From: Paucibacter_B soli
Lineage (GTDB): Bacteria > Pseudomonadota > Gammaproteobacteria > Burkholderiales > Burkholderiaceae_C
Length of the DNA: 64,000 nucleotides
Reading direction: 5' to 3'
NCBI RefSeq assembly: GCF_037482845.1
Contig: NZ_JBBHJW010000012.1
Coordinates: 124,001-188,000 of the forward strand
Shown one piece after another: positions 16,240 through 24,271 of this stretch. The notes beneath the pieces are model-generated. The model did not search any database, had not been told where the DNA came from, and saw only the letters and a program-made list of their open reading frames with translations. Both the position numbers and the translations under genes were made by a program. Within the stretch, counting starts at the first letter, position 1, and each line of letters opens with the position of its first letter.

Positions 16240-17178
16240 TCAGGAGGATGCCGCTCGCCAGTGCTGCACCTCGGCCGCCACCCCGGCCAACTGCGTGACG
16301 CGCTGCACCCCATCGACCGCGTGTCGCTGCAGCGCGCTACCGCTGCCGCCGGCCCATAGCGCCACCGTCGGTGGCAGCATGGCGCGCAGCAGCTGGAGGC
16401 TTTCCTGCACAGCGCTGGCGGGCAGCACATTGCTGAAGCTCAGCGCCACGATGTCGGACGCATGGGCTTGCACGGCGTGCGGGATGTCGGCCAGCGGCGT
16501 TTGCACGCCCAGCGACAGGCATTGGCAGCCCTCGATCGTCAGCATCGCCTCGGCCATCAGCAGGCCCAGGCCATGGGCCTCGCCGGGCAGGGTGCTCAGC
16601 AGCACGCGAGGCCGCTCGTTCAGCGCCTGGCGCGGCACCGCCTGGATGGCCTGGCGCAACACCCGCTGCAGGCATTCCGAGTAGACATGCTCTTCGAACA
16701 CCGCCAACTCGCCCCGCATCCAGAGTTCGCCCACCTGCGTGGTCAAGGGGGCGATCAAGTTCAGCACCGCGGCACCCAGGCCCATGCGCACGATGGCCTG
16801 CGCCAGCAGGCGGGACAAGTCTTCCACCCGATGCGATTGCAGCAAGTCCAGATAGGGCACGAGCGTCTCGGCAGGCAGCTGGCCCTGCTTGGCCTGCAAG
16901 CTGCTGCGCCGCTGCATCGCTTCCGTCAGCAGGGCCTGCAACACCTCCCGATCGGCGGGCACGACACGCCCGGGCCGATGGCCGGCATCCAGCAGGCGCT
17001 TGAGCAAGCGCAGTTTCTCGACCTGCTCGGGAGGATAGACGCGCTCGTCCTGCGCATCGCGCAGCGGCGCCGGAAAGCCATAGCGACGCTCCCAGATGCG
17101 CAAGGTGTCCTTGCTCAGTCCGGTCTCACGCTCGACCGCGGCAATGCCCGGCAGTCCGGCGGGTGCGGGTTCAGCCAC
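16240..17178 (-). CDS. litR: LitR/CarH-type B12-binding MerR photoreceptor-repressor
   Basis: 312 residues from the GTG at 17178. The N-terminal MerR helix-turn-helix reads IAAVERETGLSKDTLRIWERRYGFP. A helical bundle then carries W153-x9-E163-H164, the cobalamin-capping motif, and a Rossmann domain carries E200-x-H202-x-x-G205, which provides the lower axial His for B12. Both signatures define CarH/LitR regulators, which hold adenosylcobalamin, bind DNA in the dark and release it in light. No ATG start exists; GTG 17178 has GGA seven bases upstream. TTG codons at 17190 and 17226 are alternatives, and the latter overlaps an operator palindrome. It diverges from the lipid operon. Confidence 0.88.
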   Translation of the reverse strand: MAEPAPAGLPGIAAVERETGLSKDTLRIWERRYGFPAPLRDAQDERVYPPEQVEKLRLLKRLLDAGHRPGRVVPADREVLQALLTEAMQRRSSLQAKQGQLPAETLVPYLDLLQSHRVEDLSRLLAQAIVRMGLGAAVLNLIAPLTTQVGELWMRGELAVFEEHVYSECLQRVLRQAIQAVPRQALNERPRVLLSTLPGEAHGLGLLMAEAMLTIEGCQCLSLGVQTPLADIPHAVQAHASDIVALSFSNVLPASAVQESLQLLRAMLPPTVALWAGGSGSALQRHAVDGVQRVTQLAGVAAEVQHWRAASS

Positions 17179-17212
17179 GGGCGGATCCAAGGGCCGAACA
17201 CATTTTTGTAGT

Positions 17213-17227
17213 TTTGTCCTGGACAAA
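17213..17227. promoter_or_regulatory. LitR operator candidate 1
   Basis: TTTGTCC-T-GGACAAA is a perfect 7-bp dyad around a central T. It lies just upstream of the -35 element of the plus-strand promoter and at the 5' edge of litR, a position suited to autoregulation and to control of the divergent operon. Confidence 0.65.
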
Positions 17228-17230
17228 CAT

Positions 17231-17259
17231 ATGACAACTCAACAAATATGGCCTAATAT
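17231..17259 (+). promoter_or_regulatory. Promoter of the light-associated lipid operon
   Basis: ATGACA (17231-17236) and TAATAT (17254-17259) are separated by exactly 17 bases, a good sigma-70-type promoter in a locally AT-rich stretch. Initiation is expected near 17266. The promoter lies between the two operator palindromes. Confidence 0.65.
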
Positions 17260-17275
17260 AGCGTCAAGTCAATTA

Positions 17276-17290
17276 TTTGACCAGGACAAA
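17276..17290. promoter_or_regulatory. LitR operator candidate 2
   Basis: TTTGACC-A-GGACAAA is the same dyad as the one at 17213-17227 with a single changed base. The centres are 63 bp apart, six helical turns, one upstream and one just downstream of the promoter. This would let a tetrameric LitR grip both. Confidence 0.6.
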
Positions 17291-17402
17291 CAATGAACAA
17301 ACATGGAACTGCATCGCCGCGGCTGCGGCAGTCCGGCACGCCTTCCGCGCGCTCAGTCTGGCGTTGAGTTCATGCGCGGCACTGTTGCACTTCTGCCGAG
17401 CA

Positions 17403-17424
17403 TTGTCCCTGCTAGCCGGGACAA
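17403..17424. promoter_or_regulatory. Third TTGTCC/GGACAA dyad inside the leader
   Basis: TTGTCCC and GGGACAA flank an 8-base spacer. The half-sites match those of the two operator candidates, but the spacer is longer. It may be a relic, a weak regulator site or an RNA hairpin. Confidence 0.35.
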
Positions 17425-17672
17425 ATCCGCCATGGCCAAGATCAAGTCCGGCCGGACGCTGTACACAGTGTTCACGCCCTTGTGTCAGTGTGCCGATACC
17501 GTGACTGGCGCGTCGGCTTTGAGCACAAGCCCGCAACAAACAGGTAAAGTTTCCAACAACTTTCAGTCGCAAGATCTCCCCGTCAATGGGGCTGCAATCC
17601 CGGAGCTGTTCTCCTCCTCCTCCCTCCCTCCCTCGTTAGCTCCGGGGCGTCTTGCGGCTACTTTTTCACCCA

Positions 17673-17707
17673 GGGCTTCCGCCAACGGCGGAAGCCCTTC
17701 GCTTTTG
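17673..17707 (+). terminator. Terminator-like hairpin inside the lipid-operon leader
   Basis: GGGCTTCCGCC pairs perfectly with GGCGGAAGCCC around loop AAC and is followed by TTCGCTTTTG. It lies about 400 bases after the promoter and 115 bases before the first confident gene. It would end a short transcript unless read through or prevented from folding. Confidence 0.65.
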
Positions 17708-17821
17708 CAGCGCGCAAGCGGGCCCGCCGCGCACGCCGAAGGCTTGCGCGACTTCCTCGCCAGCTTGGGCGGCGCAGCCCGCGGCGCACCGCCAGCCGCG
17801 CTAGCCGGGCCAAGGCGCCGC

Positions 17822-19123
17822 GTGGCGGTGGTCGGCTCGGGCATCGCCGGCCTCTCCGCGGCCTGGGCGCTCAGCCACCATGCCGATGTCACGCTGTACG
17901 AAGCCGCCCACTACTTCGGCGGCCACACGCACACCGTGGACATCACCCTGCAGGGCCGGCAGCACGGCGTGGACACCGGATTTCTTGTCTTCAACGAGCG
18001 CACCTACCCGCTGTTGATCCAGCTGTTTCAGCAACTGGGCGTGGATGTCGCCACCAGCGACATGTCGTTCTCGGTGCAGCTGCCAGAGCTACCGCTGGAA
18101 TGGAGCGGCTCCAATCTGAACGGCGTGTTTGCCCAGCGCCGCAATCTGGCACGACCCGCTTTCTGGGGCATGCTGAAGGATCTGCTGCGTTTCAACCGCC
18201 TGTGCACCGAACTGGCCGAGCGTGGCAGCGATGCCGCCTTGTCCCGGTCTGTCGACGACTTCCTGCTCCAGCATCGCTTCGGCGATGCCTTCCGGCGCTG
18301 GTACCTGCTGCCCATGGTGGCCTGCATCTGGTCCTGCCCGACCTCGCAGATGCTGCAGTTCCCCATGCACACGCTGATCCGCTTCTGCCACAACCACGGC
18401 CTGCTGCAGCTCACCCAGCGACCCCAATGGTTCACGGTACGCGGCGGCGCGCGCCACTATGTGGACAAGCTGCTGCCGCGCATCCAGCACAAGCGCTTGG
18501 GCTGCGCCGTCCATGCCGTCGAGCGCAGCGGCACACGTCTGCGGGTGCAGAGCAGCGCCGGCGCCGAATGGTTCGACGAGGTGGTGATGGCCGGCCACAG
18601 CGACCAGTCGCTGGCGTTGCTCACCAACTCCAGCCTGCAGGAACGCCAGATCCTCGGCAGCATCGGCTATCACCGCAATCGCGCCGTGCTGCATACCGAC
18701 GCGTCCCTGCTGCCGCGGCGACGCCGCGCCTGGGCGGCCTGGAACTATGAACATGGCGGCAGCCCGCATCAGCATGGGCGCGAAGACCGGTCGGTCTGCC
18801 TGCACTACCTGCTCAACCGACTGCAGCCACTGCCCTGGCAGCAGCCGGTGCTGGTGTCGCTGAACCCGGTGCGCGAGCCCACCGCCGCGCTGGTGCTGGA
18901 TGAGTTCGACTATGCGCATCCGGTGTTCGACCTGCCCGCGGTGCGCGCCCAGGAGCGCCTGCACGAGATCCAGGGCCGACAGCACCTCTGGTACTGCGGC
19001 GCCTGGACACGCTATGGCTTCCACGAGGACGGCCTGCTCTCCGGCCTGAGTATGGCCAAGCGCATGCTGAATCACTGGGCGGCGCATCCGGCTGCCCAAG
19101 CACCGACCGAAGGCGCAGCGTGA
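17822..19123 (+). CDS. NAD(P)/FAD-dependent oxidoreductase (amine-oxidase fold)
   Basis: 433 residues from the GTG at 17822. It opens with the dinucleotide-binding fold VVGSGIAGLSAAWAL (GxGxxG at 5-10). ADVTLYEAAHYFGGHTHT follows, the end of the Rossmann unit typical of phytoene-desaturase/amine-oxidase-like flavoproteins. The C-terminal FAD contact is LWYCGAWTRYGFHEDGLLSGL. No ATG start exists. The open frame continues upstream to 17303 for 173 residues of low-complexity sequence across the terminator hairpin, so the short start with AAGG six bases upstream is preferred. In related clusters this protein accompanies a cyclopropane-synthase-like methylase and is thought to act on fatty acyl chains. 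Confidence 0.8.
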   Translation: MAVVGSGIAGLSAAWALSHHADVTLYEAAHYFGGHTHTVDITLQGRQHGVDTGFLVFNERTYPLLIQLFQQLGVDVATSDMSFSVQLPELPLEWSGSNLNGVFAQRRNLARPAFWGMLKDLLRFNRLCTELAERGSDAALSRSVDDFLLQHRFGDAFRRWYLLPMVACIWSCPTSQMLQFPMHTLIRFCHNHGLLQLTQRPQWFTVRGGARHYVDKLLPRIQHKRLGCAVHAVERSGTRLRVQSSAGAEWFDEVVMAGHSDQSLALLTNSSLQERQILGSIGYHRNRAVLHTDASLLPRRRRAWAAWNYEHGGSPHQHGREDRSVCLHYLLNRLQPLPWQQPVLVSLNPVREPTAALVLDEFDYAHPVFDLPAVRAQERLHEIQGRQHLWYCGAWTRYGFHEDGLLSGLSMAKRMLNHWAAHPAAQAPTEGAA

Positions 19124-19893
19124 GCAGCCGCGACTGGCCTCAGCAGGCCCTGCTGGGCATCGGCCAGGTGCGCCACAAACGCCTGCGCCCGGTGCAGCAC
19201 CAATTCAGTTATGCAAGCTACTTTCTGATGTTGCCGATGCGGCGCCTGCGCGACGAGCCTTGCGCGGCCCTGCATCGCAATGGCTTCGGCTGGTTGAGCT
19301 TTCACGACGCCGACCATGGCGACGGCGGGCCCGACTGCCTGCAGTGGCTGGATGCGCTGCTGGCGCGCGAGGGCATTGACGACGCCACCGGCGAGGTCTG
19401 GCTGCACTGCCTGCCGCGCGTGCTGGGCTATGCCTTCAAGCCGGTGAGCTTCTGGTACTGCGAGCGCGCCGACGGCGCGCCGGCCGCCATCATGGTCGAG
19501 GTCAACAACACCTTCGGTGAACGCCACTGCTATCTGCTGCAAGGCGCCCAGCTGGGGTGCGAGCAGCGCGCCCACAAGGCCTTCCATGTCTCGCCCTTCT
19601 GCCGCGTCGGCGGGCATTACCGGTTCCGCTTCATGCATGCCTGGCAGGCCGGGCGTGCGCGCACCGTGGCGCGCATAGACCACCATGACGAGGCCGGCGC
19701 GCTGCTGGAGACCAGCGTCAGCGGGGAGCTGCAGCCGCTCAGCGAGCGCAGCGCCCGCGCAGCCTTTCTTGCCATGCCCTGGCTGAGCGCCGCCGTGATG
19801 GCGCGCATCCATTGGCAGGCGCTCAGGCTCTGGCTCAAGCGCGTGCCCTTCTTCCGCAAGCCGGCCGAGCCGCCGCGATTCCTGACCCGCTGA
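19120..19893 (+). CDS. DUF1365 family protein
   Basis: 257 residues. Characteristic conserved stretches are GQVRHKRLRPVQHQFSY at the N-terminus, PRVLGYAFKPVSFWYC near residue 110 and EVNNTFGERHCY near 130. The molecular function of DUF1365 is unknown, but the family is strongly linked to cyclopropane-synthase-like methylases and FAD oxidoreductases. The GTG start at 19120 overlaps the preceding stop (GTGA), so it is translationally coupled. It has no signal peptide. Confidence 0.9.
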   Translation: MSSRDWPQQALLGIGQVRHKRLRPVQHQFSYASYFLMLPMRRLRDEPCAALHRNGFGWLSFHDADHGDGGPDCLQWLDALLAREGIDDATGEVWLHCLPRVLGYAFKPVSFWYCERADGAPAAIMVEVNNTFGERHCYLLQGAQLGCEQRAHKAFHVSPFCRVGGHYRFRFMHAWQAGRARTVARIDHHDEAGALLETSVSGELQPLSERSARAAFLAMPWLSAAVMARIHWQALRLWLKRVPFFRKPAEPPRFLTR

Positions 19894-21140
19894 TGGCCTC
19901 GCCAGAAACCGCCACCACGATGAACTCGATCACCTGCACCAAGCGCCTCGGCCTGCCGGAGAGCGCCCCCGGCGCCGCGCGCAGGGTATTCCGCCTGCTC
20001 AGCCTGCTCCGGCATGGCAGCCTGGACGTGCAGCTGCCCGACGGCAGCCAGCTGCACTTCGGCCGGCATGAGGGGCCGCGGGCGGCGCTGCGCATCAAGT
20101 CCTGGAAGGTCTGCGCCGCCGCCCTGCACGCGGGCGACATCGGCTTCGCGGAAAGCTATGTGGCGGGCGACTGGACCACACCCGACCTCTGCGCCCTGCT
20201 GGAGCTGCTGGTGCGCAACCGCGAGGCGCTGGAGCGCGTGGTCTACGGCCGCTGGTGGGGCGCGCTGGCCTACCGCTGCAGGCATTGGCTCAACCGCAAC
20301 AGCCGCGCGGGCAGCCGCAAGAACATCCACGCGCACTACGACCTCGGCAACAACTTCTACCGGCTCTGGTTGGACCCGAGCATGAACTACTCGAGCGCCT
20401 GGTATGACGGCGACCGCCGCCAGCCCCTGGCGCAGGCGCAACAGGCCAAGATGCAGCGCGCGCTGCGCGAATGCAAGCTGCAACCCGGCCAGCGCGTGCT
20501 CGAAATCGGCTGCGGCTGGGGCGCCGTGGCCGAGACCGCCACGCGCGACTTCGGCGCGCGGCTCACCGGTGTGACGCTGTCCAGCGAACAGCTCGCCTGG
20601 GCCCAGCAGCGCCTGCAAGGCGCTGGCCTGGCCGAGCGCGCCGAGCTGCGCCTGCAGGACTACCGCGACATTCAAGATGCCCCCTTCGACGCCATCGTCT
20701 CGATCGAGATGTTCGAGGCGGTGGGCCGACAGTACTGGGACGGCTACTTCCAGACCCTGCGCAACAAGCTCAAGCCCGGCGGTCGCGCCTGCATCCAGAG
20801 CATCACCATCCGCGACGATCTGTTCGAGCGCTACACGCGCTCCAGCGACTTCATCCAGCAATACATCTTCCCCGGCGGCATGCTGCCCAGCCCCAGCCAG
20901 TTCCGCGCCCATGCAGCCAGGGCCGGCCTGCGCGTGGTCAACGAGCTGGCCTTCGGGCTCGACTATGCCGAGACGCTGAGGCGCTGGCGCGAGGCCTTCC
21001 TGGCCCGGGAAGCGATGGTGCGCGAGCAGGGCTTCGACACCCGCTTCATGCGGCTGTGGGAGTTCTACCTGGCCTATTGCGAAGCCGCCTTCGCGGCCGG
21101 CAATACCGACGTCATGCAGTTCACGCTGGCGCGTGACTGA
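19893..21140 (+). CDS. cfa: Cyclopropane-fatty-acyl-phospholipid synthase-like methyltransferase
   Basis: 415 residues. The N-terminal lipid-binding part ends in IHAHYDLGNNFYRLW (near residues 145-159), the CFA-synthase hallmark. The SAM-binding motif VLEIGCGWG is at 202-210. Downstream conserved elements are VSIEMFEAVG and the FIQQYIFPGG segment. Enzymes of this family add a methylene or methyl group from SAM to a double bond in phospholipid acyl chains. The ATG at 19893 overlaps the DUF1365 stop; a second ATG lies at 19920. With the FAD enzyme, products other than a plain cyclopropane ring are possible. Confidence 0.92.
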   Translation: MASPETATTMNSITCTKRLGLPESAPGAARRVFRLLSLLRHGSLDVQLPDGSQLHFGRHEGPRAALRIKSWKVCAAALHAGDIGFAESYVAGDWTTPDLCALLELLVRNREALERVVYGRWWGALAYRCRHWLNRNSRAGSRKNIHAHYDLGNNFYRLWLDPSMNYSSAWYDGDRRQPLAQAQQAKMQRALRECKLQPGQRVLEIGCGWGAVAETATRDFGARLTGVTLSSEQLAWAQQRLQGAGLAERAELRLQDYRDIQDAPFDAIVSIEMFEAVGRQYWDGYFQTLRNKLKPGGRACIQSITIRDDLFERYTRSSDFIQQYIFPGGMLPSPSQFRAHAARAGLRVVNELAFGLDYAETLRRWREAFLAREAMVREQGFDTRFMRLWEFYLAYCEAAFAAGNTDVMQFTLARD

Positions 21141-21146
21141 GCCGCG

Positions 21147-21683
21147 ATGCAGCGTCGCACCGTCTTGCCGGGCCTGGCTGCCCTACTCGCTTGGCCCGTC
21201 GGGCGGGCCACACCGACGCCGGCCGAACTGTCGGGGCTGCAGCTGCAAGGCCAGGCGCAGATGCGATTTTTCGGCTTGGCCGTCTACGACATCCGACTGT
21301 GGGTGAAGGAGCGGGTCGAGGCCCGCAACTGGGCCGAGCAGACGCTGGCGCTGGAGCTGCTGTATGCGCGCAACCTGCGCGGCGCCGAGATTGCCAAGCG
21401 CTCGCTGCAGGAGATGCGGCGCCAGACCGAAATAGCCGACCCCGTCGCCCAGCGCTGGCTGGCCGAGATGCAGCAGAGCTTCCCCGACGTCAAGGCCGGC
21501 GATCGCCTGAGCGGCCTGCTGCTCCCTCAGCAGGGTGCGCAGTTCTTCGTCAATGGGCAGCGCGGGCGCCTGGTGGCTGACGCCGAGTTTGCGCGGCTGT
21601 TCTTTGGCATCTGGCTGTCCGAGCGCAGCTCGGAGCCGGCGCTGCGCGCAGCGCTGCTGGAAGCCCCACGTGGTCGCGGCTGA
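21147..21683 (+). CDS. Chalcone-isomerase-like exported protein
   Basis: 178 residues with an N-terminal signal peptide (MQRRTVLPGLAALLAWPVGRA, cleavage expected near residue 21). The mature part matches the bacterial chalcone-isomerase-like fold in length and motifs: GQAQMRFFGLAVYDIRLWV, then LALELLYARNLRGAEIAKRS and QFFVNGQRGRLV. In plants this fold either cyclises chalcones or binds fatty acids; the bacterial proteins are thought to bind lipids. It lies six bases after cfa, so a lipid-binding role in the same pathway is likely but unproved. Confidence 0.82.
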   Translation: MQRRTVLPGLAALLAWPVGRATPTPAELSGLQLQGQAQMRFFGLAVYDIRLWVKERVEARNWAEQTLALELLYARNLRGAEIAKRSLQEMRRQTEIADPVAQRWLAEMQQSFPDVKAGDRLSGLLLPQQGAQFFVNGQRGRLVADAEFARLFFGIWLSERSSEPALRAALLEAPRGRG

Positions 21684-22953
21684 GCTCAGCACCGCTGCGG
21701 GCCTGCGCTACGGGGCGCTGGGCCTGCCGCTGGCCTTCGTGGCGCTGCCGCTGTACGTCAATCTGCCGGCCTTCTACGCGCAGCAATACGGCGTGCCGCT
21801 GGCCACGCTGGGTCTGCTGCTGCTGGTCTCGCGCGCGCTCGACGCCCTCGCCGATCCCTTCATCGGCTGGGCCAGTGACCGCTGGCTGCAGGCCGGCAAG
21901 GGCCGCACGCTGGGCCTCATGAGCCTGGCCGCCGGCGTGCTGGCGCTCGCCTTCGGCGCGCTCTTCATGCCCCCCACGCTGAGCCGCGCGGCCCTGCTGG
22001 CCTGGTGCGCGCTGATGCTGATGCTGGCCTATCTGGCCTACAGCGTGCTGAGCGTGATGCACCAGGCCTGGGGGGCACGCCTGGGCGGCAGCGCCTTGCA
22101 GCAGACCCGCCTGAATGCCTGGCGCGAAGGCCTGGCGCTGGCCGGCGTGGTGGGCGCGTCGGTGCTGCCCAGCCTCGCGGGCTGGCCGGCCACCAGCAGC
22201 GTGCTGGCTCTGGCCCTCGCCGCCGCCCTGGCCTTGCTGGCGCGCGCCCCCCATGCGCCCGACACCCAGGCAGTCGCCGCGCCGCGCGTCGATCCCTGGC
22301 TGCCCTGGCAGCTGCCAGGTTTCCGCCGGCTGCTGCCGGTGTTTCTGTTGAACGGTGTGGCTGCGGCGGTGCCGGCTACCTTGCTGCTGTTCTTTGTGCG
22401 CGACCGCCTGCAGACGCCACAAGCCGAGCCGCTGTACCTGGGGCTGTACTTCCTTTCCGCCGCCTGCTCGATGCCGCTGTGGTTGCGCGCCGTGGCGCGC
22501 TGGGGTCAGGCGCGCAGCTGGGCGCTGGGCATGCTGCTGGCATTGGCCTGCTTTGCCTGGGCGGCCGTCCTCGGCACCGGCGCGCAACTCGGCTTTGCCG
22601 CGATTTGCATCGGCTCAGGCGCGGCGCTCGGTGCCGATCTCAGCATCCCTGGCGCGATGCTGACGCGCGTGCTGCAAAACGCCGACCTCAGCGGCCGTGC
22701 CGAGGGCGCGTTCTTCGGCTGGTGGCAGCTGTGCAGCAAGCTCAATCTCGCGCTCGCAGCCGGCCTGGCCCTGCCGCTGCTCGGCCTGCTGGGTTATGCG
22801 CCGGGCCAACGCGACCCGCAGGCCCTGCAGGCGTTGGCGCTGGCCTACTGCGTGCTGCCCTGTGTGCTCAAGGCCGCCGCCCTGGCCCTGCTCTATCTGC
22901 TGTGGATACGCCAGGCGCCGACCGCGCTGGCACTGAAGGAACAGACCTCATGA
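21670..22953 (+). CDS. MFS transporter (GPH/MelB-like)
   Basis: 427 residues with twelve predicted transmembrane segments and the MFS loop 2-3 motif in RALDALADPFIGWASDR (near residue 55), characteristic of the glycoside-pentoside-hexuronide branch. GTG 21670 overlaps the preceding gene by 14 bases; no suitable ATG exists in this frame near the first helix. In this cluster type the carrier is thought to handle a lipid precursor or product rather than a sugar, which is inference from context. Confidence 0.82.
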   Translation: MVAAELSTAAGLRYGALGLPLAFVALPLYVNLPAFYAQQYGVPLATLGLLLLVSRALDALADPFIGWASDRWLQAGKGRTLGLMSLAAGVLALAFGALFMPPTLSRAALLAWCALMLMLAYLAYSVLSVMHQAWGARLGGSALQQTRLNAWREGLALAGVVGASVLPSLAGWPATSSVLALALAAALALLARAPHAPDTQAVAAPRVDPWLPWQLPGFRRLLPVFLLNGVAAAVPATLLLFFVRDRLQTPQAEPLYLGLYFLSAACSMPLWLRAVARWGQARSWALGMLLALACFAWAAVLGTGAQLGFAAICIGSGAALGADLSIPGAMLTRVLQNADLSGRAEGAFFGWWQLCSKLNLALAAGLALPLLGLLGYAPGQRDPQALQALALAYCVLPCVLKAAALALLYLLWIRQAPTALALKEQTS

Positions 22954-23483
22954 CGATGCCGACCCGACGCGCCCTGTTGCTGGGCGCCCTCGCTCTGACC
23001 GGCTGCGCCAGCGCCCCTGATCCCGCCGACTACGCACACGAAACACCCGCGCTCGACCTGCGCCGCTACTTCAACGGTCCGCTGATCGCGCACGGCATCT
23101 TCACCGACCGCGGTGGCAAGGTGCAGCGCCGTTTCATCGTCAGGCTGATGGGCCGCTGGCAGGGCGACGAGGGCGTGCTGGAGGAGGACTTCGAGTACAG
23201 CGACGGCAACAAGGAGCGTCGGGTCTGGCGGCTCAAGCATTTGGGCGAGGGGCGCTGGAGTGGCCGCGCCGATGATGTGCTGGGCGAGGCCAGCGGCCTC
23301 TCGGCAGGCAACGCGCTGCGCTGGCGCTACACGCTGAAGCTGCCGGTGGACGGCCGGATCATCGAGGTTGATTTCGACGACTGGATGTTCCTGCTGGACC
23401 AGCAGGTGATGCTCAACAAGGCGCAGATGAGCAAGTTCGGCATCCGGCTGGGCGAGGTCACGCTGTCGTTCCGAAAGCTCTGA
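22950..23483 (+). CDS. DUF3833 lipoprotein
   Basis: 177 residues with a lipoprotein signal: MPTRRALLLGALALTGC, lipobox cysteine at residue 19. The mature domain has the DUF3833 pattern: FNGPLIAHGIFTDRGGKVQRRF, then EEDFEYSDG and a C-terminal KFGIRLGEVTLSF. The fold is lipocalin-like in appearance (beta-rich, with a Trp motif in VWRLKHL). Its ATG overlaps the MFS stop (ATGA). It probably sits in the outer or inner membrane facing the periplasm. Function unknown, but it recurs in lipid-modification clusters. Confidence 0.88.
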   Translation: MTMPTRRALLLGALALTGCASAPDPADYAHETPALDLRRYFNGPLIAHGIFTDRGGKVQRRFIVRLMGRWQGDEGVLEEDFEYSDGNKERRVWRLKHLGEGRWSGRADDVLGEASGLSAGNALRWRYTLKLPVDGRIIEVDFDDWMFLLDQQVMLNKAQMSKFGIRLGEVTLSFRKL

Positions 23484-23485
23484 CC

Positions 23486-24271
23486 ATGGCGCTCAATCCC
23501 AAGCTACGCGATTGGCAGGGCAAGGTCGTCTGGCTGGTGGGCGCGTCCAGCGGCATCGGCCTCGCGCTGGCGCAAGCCCTGCATGCGCGCGGCGCGCGCG
23601 TCTGCGTCTCGGCGCGCCAGGCCGAGCGGCTGCGCGACTTTGTGCTCGACCACCCCGGCAGTCTGGCCCTGCCGCTGGACGTACTGGACGCGGCCGCGCT
23701 GCAGCTGGCCGCGCGGCAGATCGCGCGCCAGCATGGTCGGATCGACCTGTGCGTGTTCTGCGCCGGGCATTACCAGGCCATGCGCGCCCAGCAGTTCTCG
23801 CTGGCCGAGGCCAGGCGCCAGCTGGACGTTAATCTGGTCGGCGCAATGAACCTGCTCGATGCCCTGCTGCCGCAGCTGACGCTGCAGGCGCATCAGGGCC
23901 TTGGCGGCCATCTGAGCCTGGTGTCCAGCGTGGCCGGCTACCGCGGCCTGCCCAAGGCGCTGGCCTACGGACCCAGCAAGGCGGCCCTCACGCACCTGGC
24001 CGAAGTCCTGTACCTGGACCTGCGTCCGCTGCAGCTGGGCGTCTCGGTCGTGCATCCAGGTTTCGTGGCCACGCCGCTGACCGCCGGCAATGACTTCCAC
24101 ATGCCGGCGCTGATCAAGCCCGGGCAAGCGGCCGAGGCCATGCTGCAAGGCTGGGCCGCCGGCCGCTTCGAAATCCATTTCCCCAGGCGTTTCACCCTCT
24201 GGCTCAAGCTGCTGCGCCTGCTGCCCTATGGTCTGTATTTCCGGCTCGTGCGGCGGGCCACCCAATCATGA
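23486..24271 (+). CDS. Short-chain dehydrogenase/reductase
   Basis: 261 residues. The nucleotide-binding motif GASSGIG is at 19-25, NAG is replaced by CAG near 92, and the catalytic set is S148, Y161 and K165 (SSVAG, YGPSK). It is complete and likely active on a hydroxyl or keto group. The ATG is two bases after the preceding stop. The C-terminus carries a hydrophobic/basic tail (FTLWLKLLRLLPYGLYFRLVRRA) that could attach it to membrane. Its substrate is probably a lipid intermediate of this operon (inferred). Confidence 0.9.
   Translation: MALNPKLRDWQGKVVWLVGASSGIGLALAQALHARGARVCVSARQAERLRDFVLDHPGSLALPLDVLDAAALQLAARQIARQHGRIDLCVFCAGHYQAMRAQQFSLAEARRQLDVNLVGAMNLLDALLPQLTLQAHQGLGGHLSLVSSVAGYRGLPKALAYGPSKAALTHLAEVLYLDLRPLQLGVSVVHPGFVATPLTAGNDFHMPALIKPGQAAEAMLQGWAAGRFEIHFPRRFTLWLKLLRLLPYGLYFRLVRRATQS

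Larger units (their letters stand above)
17266..17710 (+). ncRNA. Structured leader or small RNA under the LitR-type promoter (candidate)
   Basis: About 445 bases from the expected start site to a terminator-like hairpin show no convincing coding region. An ATG at 17293 gives only 18 codons, and the open frame from 17303 has no family-like sequence. Several stems are visible: AAAGTT/AACTTT around 17547-17564, CCCC/GGGG near 17580, and a 9-bp pair CCCGGAGCT (17599-17607) with AGCTCCGGG (17638-17646) enclosing a pyrimidine-only loop. The segment ends in the hairpin at 17673. It could be a small RNA, an attenuating leader or a long 5' untranslated region. This is inference from structure and lack of coding signal. 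Confidence 0.35.

Noticed and set aside
17293..17349. 18-codon ORF starting at the ATG after the second operator
   Set aside because: No recognisable sequence and no supporting ribosome site; too short to assert as a leader peptide.
17440..17660. Cobalamin or cyclic-di-GMP riboswitch in the LitR leader
   Set aside because: I looked for the B12-box and for GEMM-type consensus sequences and did not find them; the stems present do not match those folds.
17303..17821. N-terminal extension of the FAD oxidoreductase (173 extra residues)
   Set aside because: The extension crosses a terminator-like hairpin, is low-complexity and has no family counterpart; the dinucleotide-binding motif begins at the GTG at 17822.
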